From positions 1 to 64,000 of the forward strand of contig QEXW01000099.1 of NCBI GenBank assembly GCA_003130845.1: a DNA stretch of 64,000 nucleotides, in the 5' to 3' direction. Shown here one piece after another: positions 25,235 through 35,600 of this stretch (positions are counted from its first letter, which is position 1; each line of letters opens with the position of its first letter). Origin of the DNA: Anaerolineae bacterium. Its GTDB lineage: Bacteria > Chloroflexota > Anaerolineae > Anaerolineales > Villigracilaceae. A program made the position numbers and the translations under genes. The notes under the pieces were generated by a model. The model searched no databases. It saw only the letters and a list, made by a program, of their open reading frames with translations, and was not told where the DNA came from.

Positions 25235-26011
25235 ATGAAAAAGATTGCTCTCCTCGCCTGGTGTTTCACACTGATTGCTTTGCTCGCTTCCTGCAATTTA
25301 CCTCGCACCGCTCCACAGCCAGCCCTTACCCCCACCGCTGACCCTGGCCTGGTCAGCACCTTTGCCGCCCAAACGTTAGAAGCCTTATCCTCACCCACGC
25401 CTCCCGCCACCTCAACCTCCGTGACAAGCACCCCCAGCCCTACGCTGACAGCCACGCTCACCATCACCCCCACCTACGAGACACCTATGGTGCGCTTCGA
25501 TACCAATACCAACTGTCGCAATGGACCCGGCCCCATCTTCTCGGTCGCCATCGTCATACGCAGCGGACAAAAAGCAGAAATTGTGGGCAAAAGCGAATTG
25601 GGCGATTTTTGGCTCGTCAAAAATCCGAATGGGAAAGGAACATGCTGGGTAGCCAGTGAAGTTGTACAGGCTTCTGGCAGCGTTCATCTTTTGCCCACCG
25701 TTGCCGCGCCACCTACACCCACCGCAGCGCCGCCCAAAGCACCAGGCTGGCAAGGCTGGACCTATTCATGCACCTATGCTCCAGGCGGGAGCAACGCCAC
25801 CGTAGAGATGCGATGGTCGGATACCAATCTCAATGAAGATGGATATAATGTTTATCGCAATGGACAAATCATTGCCGCCTTTGGACCAGATGTCACCGCA
25901 TATACCGATGTGGCGTTTGTCGCATCAGGCGGTTCACTTGCTTATTATGTCGAGGTCTATAGCGCTGCCGGCAACGCCCGCAGCAGTACCATCAGCATAA
26001 CCTGTCAATAA
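25235..26011 (+). CDS. Lipoprotein with SH3-like and fibronectin-like domains
   Basis: 258 residues. A lipoprotein signal (LIALLASC, lipidated Cys at about residue 20) is followed by a Pro/Thr/Ser-rich linker (PTPPATSTSVTSTPSPTLTA). Residues ~85-145 look like a bacterial SH3 domain, with NTNCRNGPGPIFSV at its start and CWVASEVV at its end; these bind peptidoglycan or ligands. After another Pro/Ala linker, the C-terminal ~85 residues have a fibronectin-III-like pattern (WSDTNLNEDGYNVYRNGQII). The protein should be anchored outside the membrane. The domain calls are from pattern reading. Confidence 0.75.
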   Translation: MKKIALLAWCFTLIALLASCNLPRTAPQPALTPTADPGLVSTFAAQTLEALSSPTPPATSTSVTSTPSPTLTATLTITPTYETPMVRFDTNTNCRNGPGPIFSVAIVIRSGQKAEIVGKSELGDFWLVKNPNGKGTCWVASEVVQASGSVHLLPTVAAPPTPTAAPPKAPGWQGWTYSCTYAPGGSNATVEMRWSDTNLNEDGYNVYRNGQIIAAFGPDVTAYTDVAFVASGGSLAYYVEVYSAAGNARSSTISITCQ

Positions 26012-26014
26012 CGG

Positions 26015-26272
26015 ATGCCAAACGCACGCATGGATTTACTTCGCCTTTTAGCAGCACGGCTAGAACGCCTGTCGGTCGACTCAATTTGGGCAAGGCGCGC
26101 CAGCGGATTGCGTCGTTCACTTGTCAAGGCAGTTGAAGCCGCCGATGCCGGGCAAGAATGGCCGGCAGAGCAGTTGGATATGCTGATTGAGCGCAGTTTC
26201 GACATCCTGCGCAAAGCCGCGCGCGAAATTCCCGATGCCGAAGCAGAATGGAAACGCCTGAGAGCGCAATAG
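26015..26272 (+). CDS. Small helical protein of unknown function
   Basis: 85 residues (80 if the ATG at 26030 is used), Arg/Ala/Leu-rich and probably all-helical (LDMLIERSFDILRKAAREI). It lies 3 bp after the lipoprotein gene and 50 bp before the glutaredoxin pair, on the same strand. No clear Shine-Dalgarno sequence and no known domain. Codon use is like its neighbours. An open frame of similar length exists on the other strand, so a real product is likely but not proven. Confidence 0.5.
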   Translation: MPNARMDLLRLLAARLERLSVDSIWARRASGLRRSLVKAVEAADAGQEWPAEQLDMLIERSFDILRKAAREIPDAEAEWKRLRAQ

Positions 26273-26322
26273 GCAGCACAACCAATCAATCGGCAGTATA
26301 ATCATCATCCACAGGAGATACG

Positions 26323-26595
26323 ATGAGCGAAGCAGATTTGTACAACCGTCAGCCATCCAAAATCGTGATGTACAGCGCTTCCTGGTGTCCGGATTGCCGG
26401 CGCGCTAAAGCCTTCTTTGAAACCCGGGGCGTGGAATACCTAGACGTAGATATTGGCAGGGATAGTGAAGCCTACCGCTTTATAGAAAAAACCACCCGGC
26501 GCGTCCGCATTCCAACCATCTTCTTCCCGGATGGGACCATGCTGATTGAACCATCCAACGAAATGCTCACCGCAAAACTAGAAAATCGCCTATGA
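26323..26595 (+). CDS. Glutaredoxin-like protein, first of a tandem pair
   Basis: 90 residues. The redox motif is CPDC in SASWCPDCRRAKAFFE, and the cis-Pro segment is RIPTIFFPDG. This matches the mycoredoxin/NrdH-like glutaredoxin group that uses mycothiol, thioredoxin reductase or another thiol as donor. ACAGGAGATACG lies before the ATG and a TATAAT (26297-26302) about 20 bp upstream. It overlaps the next gene by 4 bp, an almost certain operon. Confidence 0.85.
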   Translation: MSEADLYNRQPSKIVMYSASWCPDCRRAKAFFETRGVEYLDVDIGRDSEAYRFIEKTTRRVRIPTIFFPDGTMLIEPSNEMLTAKLENRL

Positions 26596-26870
26596 ACGAT
26601 TTATACACCCTTCAACCTTCGCAAATCGTCTTATATGGCACCTCGTGGTGCGGAGATTGCCGCCGCGCACGGCAGATTTTTGCGCAGATGAACATACCCT
26701 ATCTAGATATTGACATTGACTCCGACCGGCAAGCCGAGGCCTTCATCAAGCAAATCAATCGGGGCAACCGCTCGGTGCCGACAATCGTCTTTCCCGATGG
26801 CTCGACCTTGACCGAGCCAGATAACCTCAGTCTCTCTAACAAGCTCAATCATTACCGGCAATTGGCCTAA
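26592..26870 (+). CDS. Glutaredoxin-like protein, second of a tandem pair
   Basis: 92 residues and clearly related to the preceding protein: GTSWCGDCRRARQIF holds the redox motif CGDC instead of CPDC, and RSVPTIVFPDG is the cis-Pro segment. The ATG overlaps the stop of the first copy (ATGA), so the two are translationally coupled. The different residue between the cysteines (Gly-Asp against Pro-Asp) should change the redox potential, so the copies may have different partners. Confidence 0.85.
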   Translation: MNDLYTLQPSQIVLYGTSWCGDCRRARQIFAQMNIPYLDIDIDSDRQAEAFIKQINRGNRSVPTIVFPDGSTLTEPDNLSLSNKLNHYRQLA

Positions 26871-26985
26871 TCCACACTTTACGCCGTCATTCCAGTAACC
26901 ATTGGCCTGACTGGGTCAACGCTTCGTCAAACACTCTAACCATTTATCAGAACACCATCCCAAATTGACCAATTCCCTGGGGGCT

Positions 26986-28158
26986 ATGAACAATTCCCAA
27001 CCTGCAACCGTGCTTCAACCTGTCAACATCTCAGAACGAATTCACATTCTCGACATCTTACGAGGATTTGCCGTTTTTGGGATTCTCGTCGTCAATATTA
27101 TCGGCTTTGCCACACCAACTTATCTGCCAGGCGCTATTTCCAACACGAATCTGCTATGGTATGACGCCCTGGTTGATTCGGCTGTCTTATACCTAGCCGA
27201 TGGTAAGTTTTTCACCATTTTCTCGTTCTTGTTTGGGCTAGGGTTTGCTGTGCAAATCGCACGCGCCGAAGGCAAAGGACGTTCCATCATGTCATTTTAC
27301 CCACGCCGTTTACTGGTTCTCCTGATAATCGGCGTGCTGCATGCTGTTCTCTTTTGGGTAGAAGACATTTTGCGCCTGTATGCTCTGCTTGGGTTTGCGT
27401 TGCTCGCATTTCGAACTCGTTCAAACCGTGAATTAGCCGCTTGGGCCGGCTTGTTCATCACACTTTCTTACATACTCAGCCTAGCCGTTCCTGCTCTCAC
27501 GGCCAAAGTTCCTAACCTGGCCTTGCTCGGTAGCGAAGTGTATCGCACAGGGTCCTTCTGGCAAGTCGTCCAATTTCAAGCCCGCTGGGGAATTCCTATT
27601 TTCATCCTAGAAATGCAAGTGCAAGCCTGCAGTGTCATGGCACTTTTTTTGCTTGGACTGCTGGCCGGACGGCTCAAAGTGTTTGAGAATTTACCCCAAC
27701 AGCGTGTCTTATTCCAATCTGCGTTTTGGCTGAGTTTGCCCCTCGGTTTGAGCCTAAACCTGTTACATCACCAACTTGAAGCCCCTTGGCAAACCAGCCT
27801 GGTGTTTATCGTGGCGGCGCTCAATCTATCCACCGCCTACATCAGTGGACTATGCCTGCTCTCACTCACCCCACACGGAACGCGCTGGCTCACCCCGCTC
27901 AGCCAAGTCGGGCGCATGGCTCTCACCAACTATGTTCTGCAATCGGTCATCTGTTCACTCTTGTTCAACGGCTATGGCCTCGGATGGTACGAAAAGGTCG
28001 GCTCGGCGGGTTTGCTAGGCATCGCGATAGGTATTTACCTTGCGCAGGTTTGGTTCAGTCACTGGTGGATGAGCCATTTTCTGTTTGGACCGCTGGAATG
28101 GATTTGGCGCTGGCTGACTTATTTGCAAAAACCACCCTTTCGCCGCTCGCACGCCTGA
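26986..28158 (+). CDS. DUF418 family membrane protein
   Basis: 390 residues from the ATG at 26986; a TTG seven codons earlier is also in frame. About ten transmembrane segments. The N-terminal RIHILDILRGFAVFGILVVN and the following GKFFTIFSFLFGLGFA are family hallmarks of DUF418/YeiB proteins, and the C-terminal part has GRMALTNYVLQSVICSLLF. The family is widespread and its function is unknown; a role in transport or acyl transfer across the membrane has been guessed from similarity to acyltransferase-3 proteins. Confidence 0.85.
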   Translation: MNNSQPATVLQPVNISERIHILDILRGFAVFGILVVNIIGFATPTYLPGAISNTNLLWYDALVDSAVLYLADGKFFTIFSFLFGLGFAVQIARAEGKGRSIMSFYPRRLLVLLIIGVLHAVLFWVEDILRLYALLGFALLAFRTRSNRELAAWAGLFITLSYILSLAVPALTAKVPNLALLGSEVYRTGSFWQVVQFQARWGIPIFILEMQVQACSVMALFLLGLLAGRLKVFENLPQQRVLFQSAFWLSLPLGLSLNLLHHQLEAPWQTSLVFIVAALNLSTAYISGLCLLSLTPHGTRWLTPLSQVGRMALTNYVLQSVICSLLFNGYGLGWYEKVGSAGLLGIAIGIYLAQVWFSHWWMSHFLFGPLEWIWRWLTYLQKPPFRRSHA

Positions 28159-28297
28159 TGCAGAGTTAATCAACGCCTTGAGCGAGTAAGCACTTGCGGA
28201 CGTGTTTCATCCAAAGGGACATTGCAGTTCAATTACACCCTGCCAAAAACCATCGCCTAGTATAGAATTAAGTAACACACGAGAGAAGGAGCAAAAC

Positions 28298-28747
28298 ATG
28301 ATTTCGACCAGCATGTTGGTTGTGATTGTTGTAGGCCTATTGGCCGGGTTTGCCGTGTTGAGCATGCTCGTTTGGTTGTTTCTCAAAAGCAACCAAGTTA
28401 ACTTAACGGCCACATCCGAAACAAAGCCCGAGTGGATGCGCCAAACCCCGCCGGCGGAAACGGTGACTGCCACCCTGGCAGATGGTGAAGGAATGCAAGT
28501 CTTTGACCATGACCCTGGCGAACAAATCGCAGCGCCATTTGCAGAACAAATTGAAGACCTGGTCAAAACAGCGCTGGCCACGCACCCAGAGTTGAAGCAC
28601 CAACAAATAGACTTTGGCACCTCGCCCGAGGGTGGATTGGTGATTTACCTCAACGGAAAAGCCTTCGATACGGTAGAAGCCCTGCCCGATGAAAACATCA
28701 AAACCATCGTCCTGCAAGCCATCGCCACTTGGAACGCCTCGCATTGA
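28298..28747 (+). CDS. Membrane-anchored protein of unknown function
   Basis: 149 residues. One transmembrane segment at residues 6-29 (VVIVVGLLAGFAVLSMLVWL), then a polar linker and a small alpha/beta domain with acidic character (EQIEDLVKTALATHPELKH and GGLVIYLNGKAFDTVEAL). A strong site GAGAGAAGGAGC precedes the ATG. The stop overlaps the TTG start chosen for the radical SAM gene (TTGA), so the two are probably coupled. No known family was recognised. Confidence 0.65.
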   Translation: MISTSMLVVIVVGLLAGFAVLSMLVWLFLKSNQVNLTATSETKPEWMRQTPPAETVTATLADGEGMQVFDHDPGEQIAAPFAEQIEDLVKTALATHPELKHQQIDFGTSPEGGLVIYLNGKAFDTVEALPDENIKTIVLQAIATWNASH

Positions 28748-29796
28748 GACACACCTACCTGCAAAATCTACTTGAACTTGCGCGCGGTCGGCGAAATTTA
28801 TACCCGCACCTGGCCATGTACTACATCACCACCCAGTGCAATTTGAATTGCACATATTGCGAAGAGTTCGGTGCGCGGCGCAATCAGCAGATGAGCGACC
28901 CGCCAGGGCTAGAAACAGCCCAATCTATTCTGCGCGTCCTACGGGGGGGAATTTCGCGCTTATGGATAACGGGGGGTGAGCCGTTGCTTGTCCCCTATCT
29001 TTTGGACCTGTTGAAATTTGCCAAAAAAGAACTCCAATTTCGCCAGGTGACGCTGCTTACCAACGGCACCCTGCTGCATAAACGGCTCGACCTTTTGCCC
29101 TATCTTGACCAATTGGTCGTCAGCTTGGATTCAACCGACCCTGCCATCCTGACAACGGTCGGTTTACCGGCTGAGACAGCTCTCACGGTACGCTCAACCG
29201 TGCAACAAGTAGCCAAACTACAAAAAAGACACCGCTTTCAGCTCATTCTCAACGCGGTGCTTACCCCTGAAACCTTGCCGGGCATGGAGGCCCTGCTCGA
29301 ATTTTGTCAAACCGAGCAAATTCTGCTCTCCTTTTCACCCCAATCTTTCAATCATTGGCCACACTATGCTTTGCTCACCCATCCGGAGTATCACGCTTTT
29401 CTAAAGCGCATGTTGGCGGCCAAACAGCGCGGCGCCCCCTTACTGGTCAGCCGCGCCTTCCTGCAAACCTTGCTCGAACAAACCCCTTTCGATTGCCACC
29501 CCACCCTACTGTGGCGCATCTTGCCCGATGGCTGGCTGATGTATCCCTGCCACCCCATGGAAAAAGCCGGCAATGAGCAAGGCGGAAGACCGGTAAACCT
29601 ATTACAAGTTAAGACCTGGCAGGAAGCCTGGAAAATCGCACATGCACGGTACGGCGACCCACCCACCGGCTGTCATTCCTGCTTTCAACAATGCTACGCC
29701 GAACCTTCGCTGATGCAATCGCGCCCGCTTGAGATGCTTCAAGAACAAATTCTATATGGTCGCGGATTTGAGTTGAGCGCTTACGCACCCGGATAA
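28744..29796 (+). CDS. Radical SAM protein with C-terminal cysteine (SPASM-like) region
   Basis: 350 residues from the TTG that overlaps the previous stop; a TTG five codons earlier is also possible. The radical SAM motif CNLNCTYC is at about residue 35-45, and WITGGEPLL matches the SAM-binding GGE motif. A C-terminal region with CHPMEK and, ~45 residues on, CHSCFQQC looks like a SPASM or Twitch auxiliary cluster. Such enzymes modify peptides, cofactors or heme. No RiPP precursor or PqqD domain is next to it. The next gene is a carotenoid-desaturase-like flavoprotein, so a role in pigment or lipid chemistry is also possible. Confidence 0.8.
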   Translation: MRHTYLQNLLELARGRRNLYPHLAMYYITTQCNLNCTYCEEFGARRNQQMSDPPGLETAQSILRVLRGGISRLWITGGEPLLVPYLLDLLKFAKKELQFRQVTLLTNGTLLHKRLDLLPYLDQLVVSLDSTDPAILTTVGLPAETALTVRSTVQQVAKLQKRHRFQLILNAVLTPETLPGMEALLEFCQTEQILLSFSPQSFNHWPHYALLTHPEYHAFLKRMLAAKQRGAPLLVSRAFLQTLLEQTPFDCHPTLLWRILPDGWLMYPCHPMEKAGNEQGGRPVNLLQVKTWQEAWKIAHARYGDPPTGCHSCFQQCYAEPSLMQSRPLEMLQEQILYGRGFELSAYAPG

Positions 29797-29825
29797 ACTG
29801 TTTGCAACTCTGAAACCACAGCGAC

Positions 29826-31358
29826 ATGCCGAAAGCAAAGACGAGACAAGACATTATCATTATCGGCGCCGGCGTGGCCGGACTGACCGCCGCCCTACAC
29901 CTCGCCGAACGCGGCATATTTCCACTCGTGCTAGAATCCGACCCACGCTTTTTGGGTGGCCGCTTGGCAGGTAGCGAAACAATCAACATCCAAGGGACAA
30001 CGTTTCGCTTAGAACACGGAGTGCATGGCATCTGGTCACCGTATGTCAACTTTCAAGCCATGCTTGCGCGCCACAATCTCAGACCCGTACTTATCCCCGC
30101 GCAAGAAGAAACGTGGATTTATCACCATCACAAACACATCCGCCGCGCCGAAGTCGGCCACGCCATTCGTAGCAGTTGGTTTCCGGCCCCGCTGCATTAC
30201 CTGCAACTCTTCTTAAGTCCGCAATTTCTCTGGATGCTGGATGTGCGTGATTGGGCCTCCCTCTTCCACGTTTGGGGCGGCTTGATGATGGGGGTTGGAA
30301 TTGACCCTTTTGGAGAGAATCAACCCCTAGAGGGCTGGACCCTTGGTCAGCTGACCAAAAGCTGGTCACCGGCGCTCAAGGCATTTTTTTTAGGCCTGGC
30401 ACGCAACGGGTTAGCCACACACCCAAATGAAGTGCCACTCTCCGGCTTTCTAGCCTTTTTGCGATTTTATACTCTGTTGCGGCGTGACGCATGGAAGTTT
30501 TCCTACCTGCCTGAAGAGGCTGGCACCGCCATTATCGAACCGCTTGCACAACGGATTCAAGCGTTGAGCGGGCGCATCTTGCTTGGCAAGCGCGTCAGCC
30601 GTGTAGAGCAAAGCCAGGAGGGCTGGAACGTCCATGTCAATGACGAACAGTTCACGGCACAATCTGTCATCCTGGCCGTAGAATCGGCCGCAGCGCAAAC
30701 CATAGTGCAGGCCAGTTTTGGAAGCAACTCTTGGTTTTTTCCGCGCTCACTCTCCAACGTCGTCGTGCGGATTTGGTTTGATGCCCAGCCTCGCCGCAGT
30801 TCAGAAGCGGGTATTTTCACCGGCGATTTTATTCTACACAATTACTTCTGGCTCGACCGAATCTACAATTCTTACCGCCGCTGGTCGCGTGCCAGTGGCG
30901 GAAGCTGCCTAGAAGCACATATCTACGGCCCGAATGAAGTGCTAGACCGCCCAGATGCCATTTTGCTAACCGAAGCCATCCAAAACGTCAGCCTAGCCTG
31001 GCCTGAATTGCGCGGTCACCGCATTGGGCAGCACCTGCAACGCAACCCAGCCACGCACACCCTGCCGGCGGTTGGCCCACGTGAACGGCATCTAGGCATC
31101 CGCACGCCTTGGCCGGGCTTATTCTGCGCCGGAGACTGGGTACAGCACGAATCGCCTGCCTTCTTCTTGGAACGCGCCTGCATCACAGGAATTGCAGCAG
31201 CCAATGAAGTGCTACAATTGAATCAGCAACCACCCTGGCCCTTGCTCAAACCGCCTCCGCCTGAACCTTTTGCAGCCTGGCTCGAACAACTCATGCGCAC
31301 CGGACGGCGCCAACGCCGAGCAAAACGCCAGAAACTTCCCTTGGAGAATACCCAATGA
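29826..31358 (+). CDS. FAD-dependent oxidoreductase, carotenoid/phytoene desaturase-like
   Basis: 510 residues. The N-terminal dinucleotide motif is IIIGAGVAGLTAALHLAERG, and the C-terminal FAD contact is LFCAGDWVQHESPAFFLERA, as in the amine oxidase/CrtI superfamily. RFLGGRLAG is the arginine finger region (usually GGRA or GGRV). The gene has 4 bp of overlap with the M20 peptidase downstream and follows the radical SAM gene by 29 bp. The substrate is unknown; carotenoid or isoprenoid desaturation is an inference from the family, and no crtB- or crtE-like gene is nearby. Confidence 0.8.
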   Translation: MPKAKTRQDIIIIGAGVAGLTAALHLAERGIFPLVLESDPRFLGGRLAGSETINIQGTTFRLEHGVHGIWSPYVNFQAMLARHNLRPVLIPAQEETWIYHHHKHIRRAEVGHAIRSSWFPAPLHYLQLFLSPQFLWMLDVRDWASLFHVWGGLMMGVGIDPFGENQPLEGWTLGQLTKSWSPALKAFFLGLARNGLATHPNEVPLSGFLAFLRFYTLLRRDAWKFSYLPEEAGTAIIEPLAQRIQALSGRILLGKRVSRVEQSQEGWNVHVNDEQFTAQSVILAVESAAAQTIVQASFGSNSWFFPRSLSNVVVRIWFDAQPRRSSEAGIFTGDFILHNYFWLDRIYNSYRRWSRASGGSCLEAHIYGPNEVLDRPDAILLTEAIQNVSLAWPELRGHRIGQHLQRNPATHTLPAVGPRERHLGIRTPWPGLFCAGDWVQHESPAFFLERACITGIAAANEVLQLNQQPPWPLLKPPPPEPFAAWLEQLMRTGRRQRRAKRQKLPLENTQ

Positions 31359-32473
31359 TTGACTTCCACGCCCACCTGCCACACATGCTCACCCTGCTCA
31401 AGCACCTGGTAGAGACCGAATCCCCCTCCAACGACAAGGCTGCTGTGGACCGGGTCGGCGCCATCGTGCAGGAAGAATGCCATCGGCTGGGCGCGGAGAT
31501 AGAAGTTATCCCCAACACCGAAACCGGCAATCACATCATCGCCCGCTGGAATGCACATTTACCGCATCAACCTATCCTGCTCCTGCATCACATGGACACC
31601 GTCTTCCCCCTCGGCATGTTAGAGCGCATGCCGTTTTACTCGAAAGACGATAAAACCTACGGCCCTGGCGTTCTGGATATGAAAGGCGGCATTGTCATCA
31701 GCTTGGCAGCCATTCAAGGGCTTCAACAAGCCAGAGAACTCAACCGCCCGGTGACAGCCCTGTTTACATCAGATGAAGAAATCGGCAGCGGCACATCCCG
31801 GGCGCTCATCGAGCAACTGGCCGCCCAAGCAGCAATTGTGCTGGTGATGGAATCTGGCCTGGTGGATGGCTCGATTAAAGTCTGGCGCAAAGGGGTAGGA
31901 GATTTCATAGTCAAAGTCAAAGGCCGGGCCGCACATGCCGGTGGTGAACACGAAAAAGGCCGCAACGCCATTCGCGAACTGGCCTACCAAGTGCTAGAAA
32001 TTGAAAAAATGACCGATTACACCGTTGGCACAACCGTGAACGTAGGCGTTATTCGCGGTGGAACGGTGACCAACGTTGTGCCGGATGAAGCAGTGGCCGA
32101 GGGCGATATTCGCATCCTGCTCCCCCAAGAAGCGGCACGCATCGAAGCAGCCCTTAAAGCGCTCAAACCCGCCTTTCCTGATACGAGCGTTGAAGTCACG
32201 GTCACTTTCAACCGCCCGCCCCTGCCATTCAACGAAACCAACCAAGCAGCACTGGCCAAAGCCCAGCAGATTGCTGCCACGCACGGGCTAGAACTGCGCG
32301 CCGGCGGCTCAGGCGGCGGCTCAGATGGCAACTTTGTTGCCCCGCTTGGCGTGCCGGTGCTGGATGGCCTCGGCGCGGTAGGCGCTGACTATCATTCGGA
32401 GCGGGAATGGATTTACACCACCAGCCTAGCCAGCCGCGCCCAGCTCGTTGCAGCACTCCTGCGTGACTGGTAA
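31355..32473 (+). CDS. M20 family metallopeptidase (glutamate carboxypeptidase type)
   Basis: 372 residues. The first metal His is in LLHHMDTVFP, the bridging Asp in LDMKGGIVI, and the catalytic Glu pair in TSDEEIGSG. HAGGEHEKGRNAIREL is the dimer-domain His of the family, and SGGGSDGNF is a later conserved loop. Two zinc ions are expected. The family splits C-terminal residues such as glutamate, or deacylates amino acids. The ATG overlaps the stop of the flavoprotein gene (ATGA). Confidence 0.9.
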   Translation: MIDFHAHLPHMLTLLKHLVETESPSNDKAAVDRVGAIVQEECHRLGAEIEVIPNTETGNHIIARWNAHLPHQPILLLHHMDTVFPLGMLERMPFYSKDDKTYGPGVLDMKGGIVISLAAIQGLQQARELNRPVTALFTSDEEIGSGTSRALIEQLAAQAAIVLVMESGLVDGSIKVWRKGVGDFIVKVKGRAAHAGGEHEKGRNAIRELAYQVLEIEKMTDYTVGTTVNVGVIRGGTVTNVVPDEAVAEGDIRILLPQEAARIEAALKALKPAFPDTSVEVTVTFNRPPLPFNETNQAALAKAQQIAATHGLELRAGGSGGGSDGNFVAPLGVPVLDGLGAVGADYHSEREWIYTTSLASRAQLVAALLRDW

Positions 32474-32518
32474 ATAGAAATTCTAAAAAAACCGAAATGC
32501 GGACGAGCCAATCAGATA

Positions 32519-32548
32519 GGTGGAGGAAAGAATATATTCTTTTCCACC
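32519..32548. repeat. Imperfect inverted repeat between the peptidase and the macroglobulin gene
   Basis: GGTGGA (32519-32524) and TCCACC (32543-32548) enclose AAAGAATATATTCTTT, itself a perfect 16-bp palindrome (32527-32542). It could be a weak terminator for the upstream unit or an operator for the next gene. Confidence 0.4.
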
Positions 32549-32616
32549 GAAAATAAATCTGAGCGCGGAACCGTTCGGCTTGACAAGGCGTCCTGGGAGC
32601 GAGAGGAGAAGCCGCC

Positions 32617-35600
32617 ATGACAACAGAACCCCAAACCCGCTTTCGTAAAGGCTGGCGTATTGCACTCATCAGCCTTGCCACAATCAGCTGTCTGCTCGGA
32701 CTAGCCGCATTGCTTAACTACGTTTCACCGGGCTGGTTCCACATTCCCGGCATGCAAGTGACCATTCCTGTACAAGATGGCGAAGAGCATACCGAAAATG
32801 CAACACCCACCACCCAGGGAGGCCAAATGAAGATTATCCTAAGCGATGGCGTACCACAACCACAAGCGCTACCAACTTCACCGCCGGTCTCAGGAGAACC
32901 GCTTTCAGAGACAGAAATTGCCCAAATCCTAGCGCGCTTGCCCGAACTCCAAGGGGAAGCCTCTACCCAAACAGAGTTCCAACTACCGCCAGAGCTACTT
33001 CCCCCACCCCGCCCCGGACAAACTGTGCAGGAGACCTTCCCCCCGCTCCAAACGGAAGCCGGCCCAAGCAGCAGCGAAGAAACCGGTCCGTTGCGCGTGC
33101 TACGCTACGCGCCAGAAGGGGAAGTTTCTATCGCACCGTTTCTGTCCGTCACATTCAACCAGCCGATGATACCCCTTGGCACGCTCTCCGACCTAGCAGC
33201 ACGTGCTGTGCCGGTGACCATCGAACCTGCCTTACCCGGCACTTGGCGCTGGATTGGAACACGCACGCTCACCTTTGAATATGATTCTGACCAAATTGAC
33301 CGACTGCCCAAAGCAACCACCTACCGTGTCACCATCCCAGCCGGAACGAAATCGCTCAACGGCAACACCCTCCCCGAAACCGTCACTTGGACGTTCAGCA
33401 CCCCTCCACCCAAAGTCGTTGCCACCTATCCATACGACCAACCGACACCACTCAACCCTCTCTTCTTCATCGCCTTTGACCAGCGCATTGAACCGCAGAC
33501 CATGTTAAATTGGATAACGGTCAAAGTCGCCGGACGTCAGATACCCATTCGCTTGGCAACGCCGGAGGAAATCGACCAGGAAATTGTCTCACGTCCTTTA
33601 GAAGGCCGCTGGGTGGCCTTCAAAACCACCAGCCCCTTGCCGGCGGATACGCGGGTGACCGTGACAGTCGAAGCCGGCGCACCCTCGGCAGAAGGGCCTT
33701 TGGTAACACGCGAAGCACAATCCTATAGCTTTTCAACCTACGCGCCTTTACGAATCGAAGAATACAAATGTGCATGGTACGCCGATACTTGCCCCCCCTT
33801 CTCACCGTTTTACATCATCTTCAACAATCCGCTCGATGCAGAAGCCTACAGCGAAGAAATGCTCAAAGTCGAGCCAGAAATTCCCGGCGCAACGGTCAAC
33901 ATCAGTGGTAATACAATCACCATCAGCGGAGAAACCCGCCCCGATACAGTGTACTTCGTCACCTTGAGCGGACAAATTCGAGATAGTTTCGGACAAACGC
34001 TAGGGCGCGACCAGAGACTGACGTTTCGCATCGGTAAATCCGATCCGCTCTTGGCCGGCCCGGATTCGGTTTTCGTCACACTCGACCCATCCAGCCGCAC
34101 ACCCGCTCTGGCGCTTTACGTGCTCAATTATCAGCGGCTGGATGTACAAATTTACGGCGTCCAACCCAGTGATTGGCCAGATTTCAAAAACTACCTACGC
34201 ACTTGGCAAAGTGAAAATCCAGCCCCGTTACCCGGCAAGTTGTTGACCAAGAAAACCCTAACACTTAACATACCGGACAACACGCTGTCACAAGTCGAAA
34301 TTCCGCTCCAAGAGTACACCGCGCAAGGCTACCGGCACTTTATCGTCATTGCCTCGCCACCCAAACCATTCATCGAGCTTGACCCCTGGCGACGATACGC
34401 CCAAACCGTTCGCGTTTGGGTCCAAGTGACGCGCATCGGGCTAGATGCCTTTCATGACCAGCAGCAAATGACCGTCTGGGCCACAGACCTGCAAACCGGC
34501 GCACCGTTGAAAGACGTCACGATTCGCGCGGGAGAGCGAGAATATCGCACAGGAGCCGATGGCACGGTCCGGTTTGAGATTCCCGCCGGCGCGTTGTATC
34601 TAGCCGCCCGCCAAGGAGAAGAGACAGCGCTCTTACCACGTTCCCCGTATATATGGGGAGATGAAACCTGGTCTCCCTTCCCCATCAACGATTCTCTGCG
34701 CTGGTACGCCTTTGACGACCGCGCGATGTATCGCCCTGGGGAAGAAGTGCATCTCAAAGGCTGGCTCCGCCTGCTACGTGGCGGCCCGAGCGGAGACGTT
34801 GGCCCAGCGCAAGGACTAGAAAGTGTTTCGTACCGCGTTTTTGACGCGACCGGCAACGAGTTGACATCAGGACAAAGCGCAGTCAACCGCTGGGGTGGCT
34901 TTGACCTAGCCTTCCGCATCCCCAACCAAGTCAACTTGGGAAATGCACAAATTGTGCTTCGTGTTGCCAGTGATTTACAGGGAAACACGTATAGCCACAC
35001 GTTTCAGATTCAAGAATTTCGCCGCCCTGAATTTGAAGTCAGCGCCCGAAACGAAACCAGCGGCCCCTATTTTAGCGGTGGATTTGCGATTGTAGCGGTC
35101 AAAGCGGCCTATTATGCCGGTGGTGCGCTGCCCAATGCTGAAGTCACCTGGCAGGTGACGACCTCGCCCGGCCATTATGCGCCACCCAACTGGCCTGATT
35201 TCACCTTCGGCACATGGACTCCCTGGTGGAGGCTGTATGGCCCCTGGCCCCCCCAACCCGATGAGAGCCAAACCGAAACTTTCAGCGGAAAAACCGATGT
35301 CGGCGGCGAGCATTACCTGCGGCTAGACTTCGAGCAAGAAGGACAGCCAAGCAATCCACGCCCCTTAAACATTCGCGCCGAAGCCACCGTCATGGACGTC
35401 AATCGCCAAGCCTGGACGAGCGCAACGTCTTTGCTGGTGCACCCGGCAGATGTATATATCGGCCTGCGCAGTGAACGCTACTTCGTTGCACGCGGCACGC
35501 CGTTACGGATAGAGTTCATCGTCACCGACTTAGATGGCAATCCCTTCCCCGGTCGCCCGGTGGAAATCAAAGCCGCCCGTCTTGTCTGGCAGACAATCAA

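Noticed and set aside
28744-29796. Radical SAM gene as the maturase for the RRE cassette
   Set aside because: It lies 29 kb away on the other strand with different neighbours; nothing links them.
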